DNA of 64,000 nucleotides from Thiopseudomonas alkaliphila (lineage in GTDB: Bacteria; Pseudomonadota; Gammaproteobacteria; Pseudomonadales; Pseudomonadaceae), in contig NZ_CP012358.1 of the NCBI RefSeq assembly GCF_001267175.1, positions 1,590,501-1,654,500 on the forward strand, read 5' to 3'. Shown one piece after another: positions 1 through 8,859 of the stretch (positions are counted from its first letter, which is position 1; every line of letters starts with the position of its first letter). The notes beneath the pieces were generated by a model. It saw only the letters and a list, made by a program, of their open reading frames with translations, was not told where the DNA came from and searched no databases. The position numbers and the translations under genes are program-made.

Positions 1-47
1 CGGATGCCGCGGCATCCGTTAAATTAATTGCCCTAGCTGCGGTTAAC

Positions 48-527
48 TTAATCGTCAGCGTCGGCCATTTGCGTTTGCAAGTAGTTTTGGATACCGACTT
101 TTTCAATCAGCCCTAACTGAGTTTCTAGCTGATCAATATGCTCTTCTTCATCGTCTAGAATTTTACGGAAGATGTCACGGGTAACGTAGTCTTTAACTGT
201 TTCACAGTGGGCAATGGCCTCTAGTAAATCAGCTCGGGCCTGGTGCTCAAGGGCTAGGTCACACTCCAGCATTTCCTGAGTGTCTTCACCAATGCGCAAC
301 TTACCTAAGTCTTGCAGATTAGGCAGGCCTTCTAGAAACAAAATACGCTCAATTAACGTATCAGCATGCTTCATTTCTTCAATGGATTCGTCATATTCAA
401 ACTTGGCCAAAGCTTCAAAGCCCCAGTCTTTGAACATACGCGAGTGCAAAAAGTACTGGTTAATCGCCACCAGCTCATTGCCCAGCACTTTATTGAGATG
501 AACTATTACTTGTGCGTCGCCTTTCAT
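48..527 (-). CDS. bfr: Bacterioferritin
   Basis: Ferritin-like 24-mer iron-storage protein of the cytoplasm that oxidises Fe(II) at a di-iron site and stores it as mineral. The 159-residue length is normal for the family. The ferroxidase ligands expected for bacterioferritin are visible at Glu18, Glu51, His54, Glu94, Glu127 and His130, and Met52, the inter-subunit heme ligand, is present, so this is a heme-binding Bfr and not a plain ferritin. A bacterioferritin-associated ferredoxin gene lies just upstream in the same orientation (start at 846), which fits storage and release functions being encoded together. The ATG start is preceded by an AGGAGC-like ribosome site. Confidence 0.95.
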   Translation of the reverse strand: MKGDAQVIVHLNKVLGNELVAINQYFLHSRMFKDWGFEALAKFEYDESIEEMKHADTLIERILFLEGLPNLQDLGKLRIGEDTQEMLECDLALEHQARADLLEAIAHCETVKDYVTRDIFRKILDDEEEHIDQLETQLGLIEKVGIQNYLQTQMADADD

Positions 528-639
528 GTCTTGCTCCTAATCAGCCACCGGTTTCGCCAATCATAACAGACCGAATCAACAACACTAAGGGGGAATTTTA
601 ACTCAAGGTCGCAGCGCTCACTTAAGCTTAAGCGCTGGC

Positions 640-846
640 TTAAATGGCGTAAGCTAAGTCTTGGTTAGCCAAGCTCATTGCCGATAACACCGCTTGCTTA
701 GTAATCTGCTTAGCTTCACAGGCACACTTGCCACATTGCATGGCACAGCCGGTTTGCTCACGTACTTCTTTCCAGCTCCGTGCGCCGTCGCTGACAACCT
801 GATTAATCTTACGATCAGTCACGCCTTTACATAGACACACATACAT
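640..846 (-). CDS. bfd: Bacterioferritin-associated ferredoxin
   Basis: Small [2Fe-2S] protein that docks on bacterioferritin and passes electrons to the stored iron so that it can be mobilised. I place the start at the ATG at 846, giving 68 residues beginning MYVCLCKGVTD, the typical Bfd N-terminus; a longer frame to 885 adds a tail the family does not have. Cluster ligands are Cys4, Cys6, Cys38 and Cys41 (CLC and CGKC). A Fur-box-like sequence lies about 35 bp upstream, consistent with the iron-starvation induction known for bfd in Pseudomonas. Confidence 0.93.
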   Translation of the reverse strand: MYVCLCKGVTDRKINQVVSDGARSWKEVREQTGCAMQCGKCACEAKQITKQAVLSAMSLANQDLAYAI

Positions 847-881
847 AGCTAGCCCTCGAACTACCTGAATTAAACAATGAC

Positions 882-900
882 GCAAATGTAAATGATTCGC
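882..900. promoter_or_regulatory. Possible Fur box upstream of bfd
   Basis: The 19-bp sequence GCAAATGTAAATGATTCGC is a near palindrome (GCAAAT-N7-ATTCGC) and by my count matches the 19-bp Fur consensus at 12 positions. It lies 36 bp upstream of the bfd start. It is weaker than the two other Fur-like sites in this window. Confidence 0.5.
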
Positions 901-953
901 ATATGTCTTTCAAGTCATTAACTGAATATATTTTGCTAGGCTAACGGTAAGGC

Positions 954-983
954 AAAAAAAAGCCCGAGAATGCTCGGGCTTTT
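954..983 (-). terminator. Intrinsic terminator
   Basis: A perfect 8-bp stem (AGCCCGAG / CTCGGGCT) with a 4-base loop is flanked on the minus-strand 3' side by eight T residues. It follows the unknown membrane protein gene ending at 998. There are Ts on the plus side too, but they are fewer. Confidence 0.85.
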
Positions 984-997
984 GAGTACAGCTTGAA

Positions 998-1681
998 TTA
1001 ACGCGCCGGACGATGGATATAAATATCCAGTTGATCAATCACGGTTTTGAGTGAGTCATTGCGCGCATTAATTTCTGCCACATAGATTTCTTGATCAGCT
1101 AATTGAATCAGTAAATCTTGTTTTTTAACCGCTGGCTTTTTCTTAGGCGCCGCTTGCAGCGTAGGATCTTCAGCATAAATATCAACTTTTGATTTTTTAC
1201 CTTTTACCTGCTGATCAAAGCGACCATCAGCGACTAAATCGCCTTTGACCGTAATTTTAGTGGTGTAAGCCACGCCGCCCACATCAGCCACTAAATGACC
1301 TTTAAGATCACTATTAAAGGTAATGTCTTGGCCTGAGTCGTTTTTGATAATCAAGTAGCCATCTTGATAACTCACATTAAAGGCTTCTTGAATCGACCCT
1401 TTAAACGAGTTGTAGGTACTACCCGAGTAAAATACCGACAGCGGATACAAAATAACGCCAAGGAAAATCAACGCCATTAACGCTTTTTGCGTAGCTTTTA
1501 CCCAAAAATGCGACTTCGGCAGTTCAGCACCTTCAGTTGCGGCCACTTTAGCCTGCTGTTTTAAAGCGAGCTTTTTCAGCCCATAAACAATTGCGGCTAA
1601 AAATAAAAGTACCAAAAGACCTTGGAAGAACCCAAAAACAGGGTAGCCTCCCGAGACCATGTAATTAATATCTTTGATCAT
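998..1681 (-). CDS. Membrane protein of unknown function
   Basis: I do not recognise this 227-residue protein. Two hydrophobic segments are clear: about residues 15-35 (FGFFQGLLVLLFLAAIVYGL) and about 68-87 (ALMALIFLGVILYPLSVFY), separated by a basic and polar loop. The remaining ~140 residues are hydrophilic with alternating beta-type patterns, then a Lys/Pro-rich linker (APKKKPAVKK) and a C-terminal helix. The likely topology is both termini on the same side with a soluble C-terminal domain. It stands alone, with an intrinsic terminator after it and 229 bp before the next gene. The codon use and ATG start look normal, so I regard it as a real gene. Confidence 0.75.
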   Translation of the reverse strand: MIKDINYMVSGGYPVFGFFQGLLVLLFLAAIVYGLKKLALKQQAKVAATEGAELPKSHFWVKATQKALMALIFLGVILYPLSVFYSGSTYNSFKGSIQEAFNVSYQDGYLIIKNDSGQDITFNSDLKGHLVADVGGVAYTTKITVKGDLVADGRFDQQVKGKKSKVDIYAEDPTLQAAPKKKPAVKKQDLLIQLADQEIYVAEINARNDSLKTVIDQLDIYIHRPAR

Positions 1682-1818
1682 AGAACACCGTGTTATTTGT
1701 TAGACATCGAGTTCCTGCTATCGATGTAATAATAAGTCCGTTGTACCAAACGTGCTTCAAGATAAGGCCTGCGACCTATCTAAACCTAGGAAGTCTAAAC
1801 CAGATACAAGTGGGTTAA

Positions 1819-1885
1819 AAGTGAGATTTATTTCCACTTATGGCCAAATCCGCTAAACCTCTTGGTTTTAGCCATAAGCTCACTT
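1819..1885 (-). terminator. Bulged stem-loop after the HAD gene
   Basis: The three arms AAGTGAG (1819), CTTATGGC (1837) and TAAACC (1854) pair with the uninterrupted sequence GGTTTTAGCCATAAGCTCACTT (1864-1885), leaving 11- and 8-base bulges on one side only. On the minus strand it follows the HAD stop codon and ends near TTTTAA. It is probably a weak terminator or a 3'-UTR structure. Confidence 0.4.
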
Positions 1886-1910
1886 CTGTTTACCTCAACT
1901 ATCGCTTTAA

Positions 1911-2567
1911 TTAACGTAAAGACAAGATAGTCCAGCCGCGCTCTTGGGCAATGGCCCGCAGTGTATCATCTGGATCGACTGCCACTGGGTAGGAAACCTC
2001 TTCTAGCAAAGGCAAATCATTGTGCGAGTCGCTATAGAAGTAACTGCCCTCAAGGCTAGCTGCTTTATGCTGGGCTAACCACTCGTTTAATCGAACCACC
2101 TTGCCTGCATGATAGCTAGGCTGGCCAACCACCTGACCAGTATAACGACCATTTTCCATGCCGCATTCAGTAGCAATCAGGTAATCCACACCCAAACGCT
2201 TAGCAATCGGCCCAGTAATAAAGCGGTTAGTCGCGGTAATAATCAGCAAGGTGTAACCTTCCGAGCGACGCTTTTCTAACAGCGCTTCACCTTTAGCTAA
2301 AATAATTGGCTCAATGCAGTCACGCATAAACTCAGCGTGCCATTGAGCTAATTGCGCTGGCTCTGCTTTGGCTAAAATTTCTTGGCTAAAATTTTGATAC
2401 GCCAAAATATCTAACCGTCCAGCCAAGTAATCTTCATAAAAAGCATCATTACGCGCCTTATATTGCTCAGCATCTAAAATTCCACGCTGACAGAGGTACT
2501 CGCCCCATAAGTGATCACTGTCACCACCGAGCAAAGTGTTGTCTAAATCAAAAATAGCCAAACGCAC
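1911..2567 (-). CDS. HAD-IB family phosphatase
   Basis: Haloacid-dehalogenase-superfamily hydrolase of 218 residues, similar to the SerB-like HAD-IB phosphatases. The catalytic motif I DLDNT has the nucleophile Asp7 and acid Asp9. Motif II is in IITAT, motif III is the Lys in HAGKVVRL, and motif IV is [10 protein letters not shown]. The helical cap lies between motifs I and II. The position next to rppH-ptsP is the same as that of a putative hydrolase in Pseudomonas. The physiological substrate cannot be told from sequence; small phosphomonoesters such as phosphoserine or histidinol phosphate are the family precedents. Confidence 0.85.
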   Translation of the reverse strand: MRLAIFDLDNTLLGGDSDHLWGEYLCQRGILDAEQYKARNDAFYEDYLAGRLDILAYQNFSQEILAKAEPAQLAQWHAEFMRDCIEPIILAKGEALLEKRRSEGYTLLIITATNRFITGPIAKRLGVDYLIATECGMENGRYTGQVVGQPSYHAGKVVRLNEWLAQHKAASLEGSYFYSDSHNDLPLLEEVSYPVAVDPDDTLRAIAQERGWTILSLR

Positions 2568-2720
2568 GTTTCTGTTCCTACTGATCTACACAAAATTAGG
2601 CAGCAGCATAACGATTTTTTAGACTAAAGCCTATTGTCTAGGCTCAAGTGAATCGCTAATTGCTCAAGCGGGGTGCTTTGTGGAACAATGAATTCATTAT
2701 TTTTTACTGGGTATGCTGAC

Positions 2721-3200
2721 ATGATAGACGCAGATGGCTTTCGCCCCAACGTCGGCATCATCCTTGCTAACGACCAAGGCCAAGTCCTTTGGGCACGCCG
2801 TGTTAATCAAACCACTTGGCAGTTTCCCCAAGGTGGAATCAATCCCAATGAAGATGCAGAAGATGCCCTGTATCGCGAACTTTACGAAGAGATTGGTCTA
2901 CAGCGAGAGGATGTCGAAATTCTAGCCTGCACCCGTGGCTGGCTTCGTTATCGGTTACCACAACGCCTAATTCGCACACACAGTTATCCGGTGTGTATTG
3001 GCCAAAAACAAAAGTGGTTTTTATTGCGCTTAAAAAGTGCTGAAGAACGGGTACGCATGGATACCACAGAAAAACCTGAATTCGATGGTTGGCGTTGGGT
3101 CAGTTACTGGTATCCTTTAGGTCAAGTGGTTACTTTTAAACGCGATGTCTATCGCCGAGCATTAAAGGAATTGGCCCCGCGCCTTACGGTGCGCGACTAA
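2721..3200 (+). CDS. rppH: RNA pyrophosphohydrolase
   Basis: Nudix enzyme that removes pyrophosphate from the 5' triphosphate end of mRNA and so starts RNase E-dependent decay; cytoplasmic. I chose the ATG at 2721 because it gives [15 protein letters not shown], the standard RppH N-terminus, and a 159-residue protein; upstream in-frame ATGs would add a foreign tail. The Nudix box (G-x5-E-x7-REUxEExGU) spans residues 38-60 with the REL-EEIG core. ptsP starts 13 bp after the stop, the same order as in Pseudomonas and Escherichia. Confidence 0.95.
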   Translation: MIDADGFRPNVGIILANDQGQVLWARRVNQTTWQFPQGGINPNEDAEDALYRELYEEIGLQREDVEILACTRGWLRYRLPQRLIRTHSYPVCIGQKQKWFLLRLKSAEERVRMDTTEKPEFDGWRWVSYWYPLGQVVTFKRDVYRRALKELAPRLTVRD

Positions 3201-3212
3201 CTAAAGATTACC

Positions 3213-5510
3213 GTGCCAGAATCGATCCCAACCAATAGCGTGCTGCGCACGCTCAGCCATATCTCCCAAGCGGTGAATGGCGCCAAAGATTTGCCTGCCT
3301 CCTTAGCCATTATTGTGAGCCAAGTGCGGCAAGCAATGCGCAGCCATGTGTGCTCGGTCTACCTAAAAGACCCGCACAGCCATCGCTATGTGCTGATGGC
3401 CACCGAGGGCTTAAATAAGCGCTCGATTGGTAAAGTCAGCATGGCGGCTAATGAAGGCTTGGTTGGTTTAGTTGGCAGCCGGGCTGAAACCATTAGCTTG
3501 GAAGATGCCACCAGTCACCCACGTTTTCGCTATTTTGCCGAAACCGGTGAAGAACGTTACTCCTCCTTTTTAGGCACCCCCATTATTCACCACCGCAAAG
3601 TGCTGGGGGTGTTGGTGGTGCAGCAAAAAGAACGGCGACAGTTTGATGAGGCCGACGAAGCTTTTTTAGTCACCATGAGCGCCCAACTTTCAGGGGTGAT
3701 CGCCCACGCCGAAGCCACTGGCTCGATTCGTGGCCTTAATAAGCGCGGCAAAGGGGTACAGGTTGCTCGCTTTAGAGGAGTGCCTGGGGCGCCTGGGGCA
3801 GCCATTGGTAAGGCGGTAGTGGTGCTGCCTATCGCTAATCTAGATGTGGTGCCCGATAAGCCCAGCCATAATATTGAGGCTCAGCTCAAACTGTTTAATC
3901 GCGCCTTAGATGCAGTTCGCGAAGATATTAAAGTGCTAGCTAAGCGCCTTAACAGTCAACTACGCCCTCAAGAACAAGCGCTGTTTGATGTGTATCTGAT
4001 GATGCTCGATCAAGGCGCATTACCAAGCGACGTAGTACGCGTGATCCAATCAGGCCAATGGGCCCAAGGGGCATTACGGCAAGTGGTGCAACAGCATGTG
4101 CAGCGCTTTGAGAAAATGGAAGATGCCTACCTCAAAGAGCGCGCCCAAGACATTAAAGATTTAGGCAATCGCTTACTGGCCTATTTACAAGAAGTTGAAC
4201 ACGAGCCGATTAATTACCCCGAAAACACCATTCTCATCAGTGAAGAATTGTCGCCAGCAATGCTTGGGGAAGTACCCGCTGGTAAATTAGCCGGGCTGAT
4301 TTCGGTGCAAGGTTCGCGCAACTCCCATGTTGCTATTTTAGCCCGGGCGATGGGGATACCGACGGTAGTGGCCGCCGGTGATTTACCCTATTCGCGCCTG
4401 AATGGGATTGAAATCATTATTGATGGTTACCACGGCGATATTTTCACCAACCCAACACGGCTGCTGCGTGAGCAATACACCGAGATGATTGCCGAAGAGC
4501 AGCAACTCGATCAAGAACTAGACAACCTACGACATCTACCCTGCGCTACCTTGGATAATGTACGGATTCCGCTATGGGCGAATACCGGACTCATTGCCGA
4601 TGTGCAACGGGCACAAAACCGCGGCGCCGAAGGTGTAGGCCTGTATCGCTCAGAAGTGGCCTTTATGGGTGCAACCCGCTTTCCTAGCGAAAGCGAGCAA
4701 ATTGCTTTGTACCGGGAGCACTTACAAGCCTTTGCCCCACAACCGGTCACCATGCGCACCTTAGATATTGGCGGCGATAAACCCCTTAGTTATTTTCCGA
4801 TTAAAGAGAAAAACCCCTACTTAGGCTGGCGTGGAATTCGGGTCACCTTGGATCACCCGGAAATTTTCCTGGTTCAATTGCGCTCCATGATGGAGGCCAG
4901 CGTTGGGCTCAATAACTTACGCATTTTACTGCCCATGATTTCCGGCATCGCTGAGCTTAAAGAAGCGATTCACTTTGTGCACCGCGCTTGGGTGGAGCTA
5001 CGTAACGAAGGCTTGGACGTAAAGCGTCCGGCCATTGGGGTGATGATCGAGGTGCCAGCCGCAGTCTATCAAGCCTATGATATTGCCCAGCTGGTGGATT
5101 TTTTATCGGTTGGCTCCAATGATTTAACCCAATATTTACTGGCAGTAGATCGTAACAATGCGCGGGTTGCCTCGCTGTACGATTATTTTCACCCCGCAGT
5201 ATTAACTGCCTTACAGCATGTAGTGGAAGCGGCCCACCGCTTAGGTAAGCCCGTTAGTATCTGCGGTGAAATGGCCGGTGATCCGGTTGCTGCAGTGCTA
5301 CTGCTAGCCATGGGCTTTGATAATTTATCGATGAACGCTACCCAGCTGCCAAAGGTCAAGTCGCTACTCAGGCAAATTACTGCCTGCCAAGCCAAGCAAC
5401 TACTCAATGAAGCGATGCAACTTGATGAGGGGGCGGCCATTCATCATCTGTTAAAATCAGCGCTAAAAAATATGGGGATTAATCCTCGGCTTAATATCGC
5501 GCTCACCTAA
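3213..5510 (+). CDS. ptsP: PEP-protein phosphotransferase PtsP (EI-Ntr)
   Basis: First enzyme of the nitrogen-related phosphotransferase system: it autophosphorylates from PEP and passes the phosphate to NPr. Domains in order are an N-terminal GAF sensor (about residues 15-165), the PEP-utilising N-terminal helical domain, the phosphohistidine swivel domain with the likely active His372 in GSRNSHVAIL, and the C-terminal PEP-binding barrel containing RTLDIGGDKPL and SVGSNDLTQYLLAVDR. The 765-residue frame opens with GTG at 3213. A second GTG at 3240 would start VLRTLSHISQAVNGAKDL, which aligns with the N-terminus of the E. coli protein; neither has a strong Shine-Dalgarno, so the exact start is open. 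Confidence 0.94.
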   Translation: MPESIPTNSVLRTLSHISQAVNGAKDLPASLAIIVSQVRQAMRSHVCSVYLKDPHSHRYVLMATEGLNKRSIGKVSMAANEGLVGLVGSRAETISLEDATSHPRFRYFAETGEERYSSFLGTPIIHHRKVLGVLVVQQKERRQFDEADEAFLVTMSAQLSGVIAHAEATGSIRGLNKRGKGVQVARFRGVPGAPGAAIGKAVVVLPIANLDVVPDKPSHNIEAQLKLFNRALDAVREDIKVLAKRLNSQLRPQEQALFDVYLMMLDQGALPSDVVRVIQSGQWAQGALRQVVQQHVQRFEKMEDAYLKERAQDIKDLGNRLLAYLQEVEHEPINYPENTILISEELSPAMLGEVPAGKLAGLISVQGSRNSHVAILARAMGIPTVVAAGDLPYSRLNGIEIIIDGYHGDIFTNPTRLLREQYTEMIAEEQQLDQELDNLRHLPCATLDNVRIPLWANTGLIADVQRAQNRGAEGVGLYRSEVAFMGATRFPSESEQIALYREHLQAFAPQPVTMRTLDIGGDKPLSYFPIKEKNPYLGWRGIRVTLDHPEIFLVQLRSMMEASVGLNNLRILLPMISGIAELKEAIHFVHRAWVELRNEGLDVKRPAIGVMIEVPAAVYQAYDIAQLVDFLSVGSNDLTQYLLAVDRNNARVASLYDYFHPAVLTALQHVVEAAHRLGKPVSICGEMAGDPVAAVLLLAMGFDNLSMNATQLPKVKSLLRQITACQAKQLLNEAMQLDEGAAIHHLLKSALKNMGINPRLNIALT

Positions 5511-5530
5511 GCGCTGTATTACTCGTCAGG

Positions 5531-6250
5531 CTAAAAATCACCCCATAATTGCTGCGCCACACTCAAAGCGACCACTGGCGCGGTTTCGGTTCTTAGCACC
5601 CTTGGCCCTAAACGTGCAGGTAAAAAGCCAGCACCAGCGGCTTGCGCTACTTCTGCTTCTGTTAAGCCTCCTTCTGGCCCAATCAAAAAAGCTAAGCTAT
5701 TTGGCGGTTGATGCGCGGTTAACGGCTGCGCCACAGGATGCAGTACCAGTTTTAAATCGGCTTGCAGCGCTTGCATCCACTCGGCAATCGCTTGCGGTGG
5801 ATGAATTACAGGAATCGTTGAACGCCCACATTGCTCGCAGGCACTAATGGCAATTTGTCGCCAATGCGCTAAACGCTTTTCTGCCCGCTCATCATTTAGC
5901 CGCACTTCACAGCGCTCGGTAAATAAAGGGGTAATTTCAGTGACACCCAATTCGGTTGCCTTTTGAATCGCCCAGTCCATGCGCTCACCGCGGGATAATC
6001 CCTGACCTAAATGAATCGCTAAGGATGAGTCCGGCAAACCGGCCACTTGCTCAGTCAGTTCTACACTGACTACCTTTTTGCTAATCGCGGTAATTTCGCT
6101 GAGGTACTCATGACCGCTGCCATCAAATAGTTGAATCTGTGCCCCCACCGCTAAACGCAGCACCCGACTTAAATAATGGGAGGTCGCTTCTGGTAAATGA
6201 ACGGTGCCTAACGCCAACTCAGCGTCTACATAAAATCGCGGTAAACTCAT
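5531..6250 (-). CDS. rsmE: 16S rRNA (uracil1498-N3)-methyltransferase
   Basis: SPOUT-class enzyme that methylates N3 of U1498 of 16S rRNA using S-adenosylmethionine. I use the ATG at 6250, giving 239 residues starting MSLPRFYVD, since the family begins at this point and the 15 extra codons upstream are not conserved. Family signatures include GQGLSRGERMDWAIQKATELG in the middle and the C-terminal knot with LIGPEGGLT and RLGPRVLRTETAP. The gene converges with ptsP, with 20 bp between stops. Confidence 0.95.
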   Translation of the reverse strand: MSLPRFYVDAELALGTVHLPEATSHYLSRVLRLAVGAQIQLFDGSGHEYLSEITAISKKVVSVELTEQVAGLPDSSLAIHLGQGLSRGERMDWAIQKATELGVTEITPLFTERCEVRLNDERAEKRLAHWRQIAISACEQCGRSTIPVIHPPQAIAEWMQALQADLKLVLHPVAQPLTAHQPPNSLAFLIGPEGGLTEAEVAQAAGAGFLPARLGPRVLRTETAPVVALSVAQQLWGDF

Positions 6251-6317
6251 CAAACTGTCTCTGATTCCAATTAAGCAGCGGGGTATTTTCTGCAATTCTT
6301 GCCTGCATTACTAGCCA

Positions 6318-6809
6318 CTAATGGGCTAGCAGTTGCTTTAGCTGCTGATCGGTTAAAAAATCGGTATCTATTTTTAGTGCACCACCAGTGGCTAGCGGAC
6401 TAAATAAAAAGGTGTTACCCGCACTAGAGAACGCATAAAAACCAGGCTGTTGACCTAACTTAAACGGCAAGCTCGGATGCGCTTTAAAGGTGGCACTAAA
6501 ACTTTTATGAACAGCCTGACACCCCTCAGATAGTAGCTCTGGCTGGTTGAACTGGTTTAATAGCGTTGCCAATTTACAGGCTGGATCTAGCTCGGGCTCT
6601 TTGCTAAAAGCCAAATACTGTTTGCCCTTAGCTGTGCTGTACTTCAACAGCAACAGATCAGCATGCGGTTGCGCCACAAACAGTGGATTAAGCGGCGCAT
6701 TAAATCGATAGTGCTGAAAAACCACCTGCAAACTGGTTACCGGTTCAGCCTGCACGCTCATCACTAACGTGAGTGCCAGTCCCCCTAAAAATAGGCCTAA
6801 TTTTCCCAT
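6318..6809 (-). CDS. Small secreted protein of unknown function
   Basis: A 163-residue protein with a clear Sec signal peptide: a basic start (MGK), a hydrophobic core to about residue 19 and a likely cleavage after VQA (residue 21). The mature part contains a possible Cys pair (in LDPACKL and SEGCQAV), suggesting a periplasmic disulphide. I do not recognise the family. It is upstream of rsmE in the same direction, with 67 bp between, and divergent from gcdH. Confidence 0.7.
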   Translation of the reverse strand: MGKLGLFLGGLALTLVMSVQAEPVTSLQVVFQHYRFNAPLNPLFVAQPHADLLLLKYSTAKGKQYLAFSKEPELDPACKLATLLNQFNQPELLSEGCQAVHKSFSATFKAHPSLPFKLGQQPGFYAFSSAGNTFLFSPLATGGALKIDTDFLTDQQLKQLLAH

Positions 6810-6928
6810 GCTTTTCTCTGTGCAAAAATTGGCGGTATTAGCCGCTTACCTGATTGACGTAAAGGTTAACTTAAGGGATGGTAAAGCCCTGTAGATTATT
6901 TTTTCTTACGCCCGCTTTGGAGCCTCTA

Positions 6929-8110
6929 ATGACAACAAAAGCCACCTTCCACTGGGATGATCCATTACTGCTTAATCAACAGCTTAGCGAGCAAGAGCGC
7001 ATGGTACAGCGCACCGCCGAGCAATTCGCCCAACAACACTTAGCTCCCCGAGTGTTACAAGCCTTTCGTGAAGAATACACTGATCCCGCTATTTTCCGTG
7101 AACTCGGTGAAGCCGGTTTACTCGGCGCTATGCTACCTGAAGCTTACGGCGGCAGCGGCATGAACTACGTGAGCTACGGCTTAATTGCCCGTGAGGTTGA
7201 ACGCGTAGATTCTGGTTACCGTTCGATGATGAGTGTACAGGCCTCCTTAGTCATTTTGCCCATTTACACCTTTGCCACTGAAGCGGCTAAACAAAAATAC
7301 TTACCCAAGCTCGCCAGCGGTGAATACATCGGCTGCTTTGGCTTAACCGAACCCGATCACGGCTCAGACCCAGGCTCTATGGTCACCACTGCGAAAAAAG
7401 TCGAGGGCGGCTATCGCTTAACGGGCGCTAAAATGTGGATCACCAACAGCCCGATTGCCGATGTGTTTGTAGTCTGGGCCAAAGATGAAGCGGGTAAAAT
7501 TCGTGGCTTTATTTTAGATAAAGGCGCCGAAGGGTTATCCGCCCCAGTCATTCAGGGCAAAGTTGGCTTACGCGCCTCCATCACTGGCGAGATTGTGATG
7601 GATAATGTGTTTGTTCCAGAAGAAAACGCCTTCCCTGAGGTACGTGGCTTACGCGGGCCCTTCACCTGTTTAGACTCTGCCCGTTACGGCATCAGCTGGG
7701 GCGCAATGGGCGCCGCCGAAGACTGCTGGCACATGGCGCGTCAATACACCCTAGATCGCAGCCAATACGGCAAACCGTTAGCCGCCAATCAGCTAGTGCA
7801 GAAAAAACTCGCCGATATGCAAACCGAAATCACCTTGGCTCTACAAGGTTGCTTACGTTTAGGACGCATGAAAGATGAAGGCAGCGCCGCGGTGGAAATC
7901 ACCTCGATCATGAAGCGTAATAGCTGTGGTAAAGCCCTAGATATTGCCCGCGTTGCTAGGGATATGCTGGGTGGTAATGGCATCAGCGACGAATACCGCA
8001 TCGCCCGCCACCTAGTAAACCTGGAGGTGGTTAATACCTACGAAGGCACCCACGACATCCACGCCCTTATCCTTGGTCGCGCCCAAACCGGATTACAGGC
8101 GTTTTTTTAA
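6929..8110 (+). CDS. gcdH: Glutaryl-CoA dehydrogenase
   Basis: FAD-dependent acyl-CoA dehydrogenase that oxidises and decarboxylates glutaryl-CoA to crotonyl-CoA in lysine and 5-aminovalerate breakdown. The ATG at 6929 (393 residues) has a GGAG site just upstream and gives the usual N-terminus, while the frame open from 6878 adds an unlikely tail. Diagnostic sequences include [17 protein letters not shown] (FAD/substrate loop), KMWITNSP, and the catalytic base Glu372 in [17 protein letters not shown], which is the GcdH version of the motif. Neither the partner CoA-transferase nor the LysR regulator gcdR is adjacent here. Confidence 0.94.
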   Translation: MTTKATFHWDDPLLLNQQLSEQERMVQRTAEQFAQQHLAPRVLQAFREEYTDPAIFRELGEAGLLGAMLPEAYGGSGMNYVSYGLIAREVERVDSGYRSMMSVQASLVILPIYTFATEAAKQKYLPKLASGEYIGCFGLTEPDHGSDPGSMVTTAKKVEGGYRLTGAKMWITNSPIADVFVVWAKDEAGKIRGFILDKGAEGLSAPVIQGKVGLRASITGEIVMDNVFVPEENAFPEVRGLRGPFTCLDSARYGISWGAMGAAEDCWHMARQYTLDRSQYGKPLAANQLVQKKLADMQTEITLALQGCLRLGRMKDEGSAAVEITSIMKRNSCGKALDIARVARDMLGGNGISDEYRIARHLVNLEVVNTYEGTHDIHALILGRAQTGLQAFF

Positions 8111-8121
8111 CCCCTCCCCCC

Positions 8122-8168
8122 TTCGCGAGACGTTAACTCAGCCCAAACTTTAATTAACGTCTCGCGAA
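8122..8168. repeat. Perfect 15-bp inverted repeat
   Basis: TTCGCGAGACGTTAA (8122-8136) is repeated exactly in reverse complement at 8154-8168 with a 17-base spacer. It begins 12 bp after the gcdH stop codon. There is no T-run on either side, so it is not a typical intrinsic terminator. It may be a 3' stability hairpin or a protein site. Confidence 0.8.
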
Positions 8169-8211
8169 AGCATAGACCTTGACGAAGAAACTGCGTATTA
8201 TAGCCGCCGCT

Positions 8212-8288
8212 GCACCCGTAGCTCAGTTGGATAGAGTGTCGCCCTCCGAAGGCGAAGGTCACAGGTTCAATTCCTGTCGGGTGCGCCA
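8212..8288 (+). tRNA. tRNA-Arg (anticodon CCG)
   Basis: Complete cloverleaf: acceptor GCACCCG pairs with CGGGTGC, D-arm GCTC-AGTTGGATA-GAGT, anticodon stem-loop with CCG in CCCTCCGAAGG, T-arm with GGTTCAATTCC, discriminator G and an encoded CCA end (8286-8288). It reads the CGG codon. Confidence 0.97.
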
Positions 8289-8646
8289 TTTCCCTTTAAA
8301 ATCAGCATGTTACAGTTGCTGTTTTTTCCTAAATTGAGACCATCTGCAAACCTACAAAAAGCAGAGGTCATTTTTAAATGATCCATAGAGCAGATGTGAT
8401 GACATCAGCCTGCAATGGTCGCAAAAAAGCTGTTTTACTATTGAGACCAAACAGAGACCAGCTTGTTTTTGCCCCCAAAAATTCAGCTTTAGAAATGACT
8501 GCCGCCTTAGAGACCGATAAAGACCAACAAACACCATGCGCCAAAATTGACTTACTGCTCTTTACCGACAGCGCGATGGCTAGATGTTTGCAGGATGTGT
8601 TAGCTAAATAGCCCGAAGTTATTTCCCTAGCTTCGAGCTATTTCAA
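8289..8646. other. No recognisable gene behind the tRNA
   Basis: This 358-bp stretch directly follows the tRNA-Arg 3' end. Short frames exist on both strands (a 77-codon one at 8378-8611 plus, a 61-codon one at 8352-8537 minus) but neither resembles a family I know. The heptamer GAGACCA recurs three times between 8334 and 8462. No copy of the tRNA 3' end, which would mark an attachment site, was found nearby. Confidence 0.6.
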
Positions 8647-8859
8647 TCACTCTACCTGAATCTCTACAAGCACATCAGTAGCCCATTTCTGCTCTGAGTT
8701 CTGCACTTCTGCCGTATCAATAATCTTGGCCATGTGCATCACTTGGTTCTCCGTTGACTGTTCAAAGTCGAACCATATATCCCTATGGGATCCAAAACGT
8801 AATCTCCAATAAGAGACACCTTGGTCAAACCTGACTTTCAGAGTTTTACCACTTTCAAG
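8647..8859 (-). pseudogene. 3' remnant of an unknown gene
   Basis: An open frame of 70 codons ends at a TGA at 8647-8649 and is closed upstream only by a TAA at 8860-8862; it has no ATG or GTG near its beginning. Its composition is protein-like (for example VSYWRLRFGSHRDIWFDFE and KWATDVLVEIQVE). It overlaps the last 22 bases of the interrupted frame upstream in a different phase. The simplest reading is a gene that lost its 5' part by deletion. Confidence 0.4.

Noticed and set aside
8179..8201. TTGACG...TATTAT as the tRNA promoter
   Set aside because: The spacing between the two hexamers is only 11 bases, too short for a sigma-70 promoter.
8289..8646. Attachment site or integrase remnant behind tRNA-Arg
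   Set aside because: No repeat of the tRNA 3' end and no integrase motif were found; only the location is suggestive.
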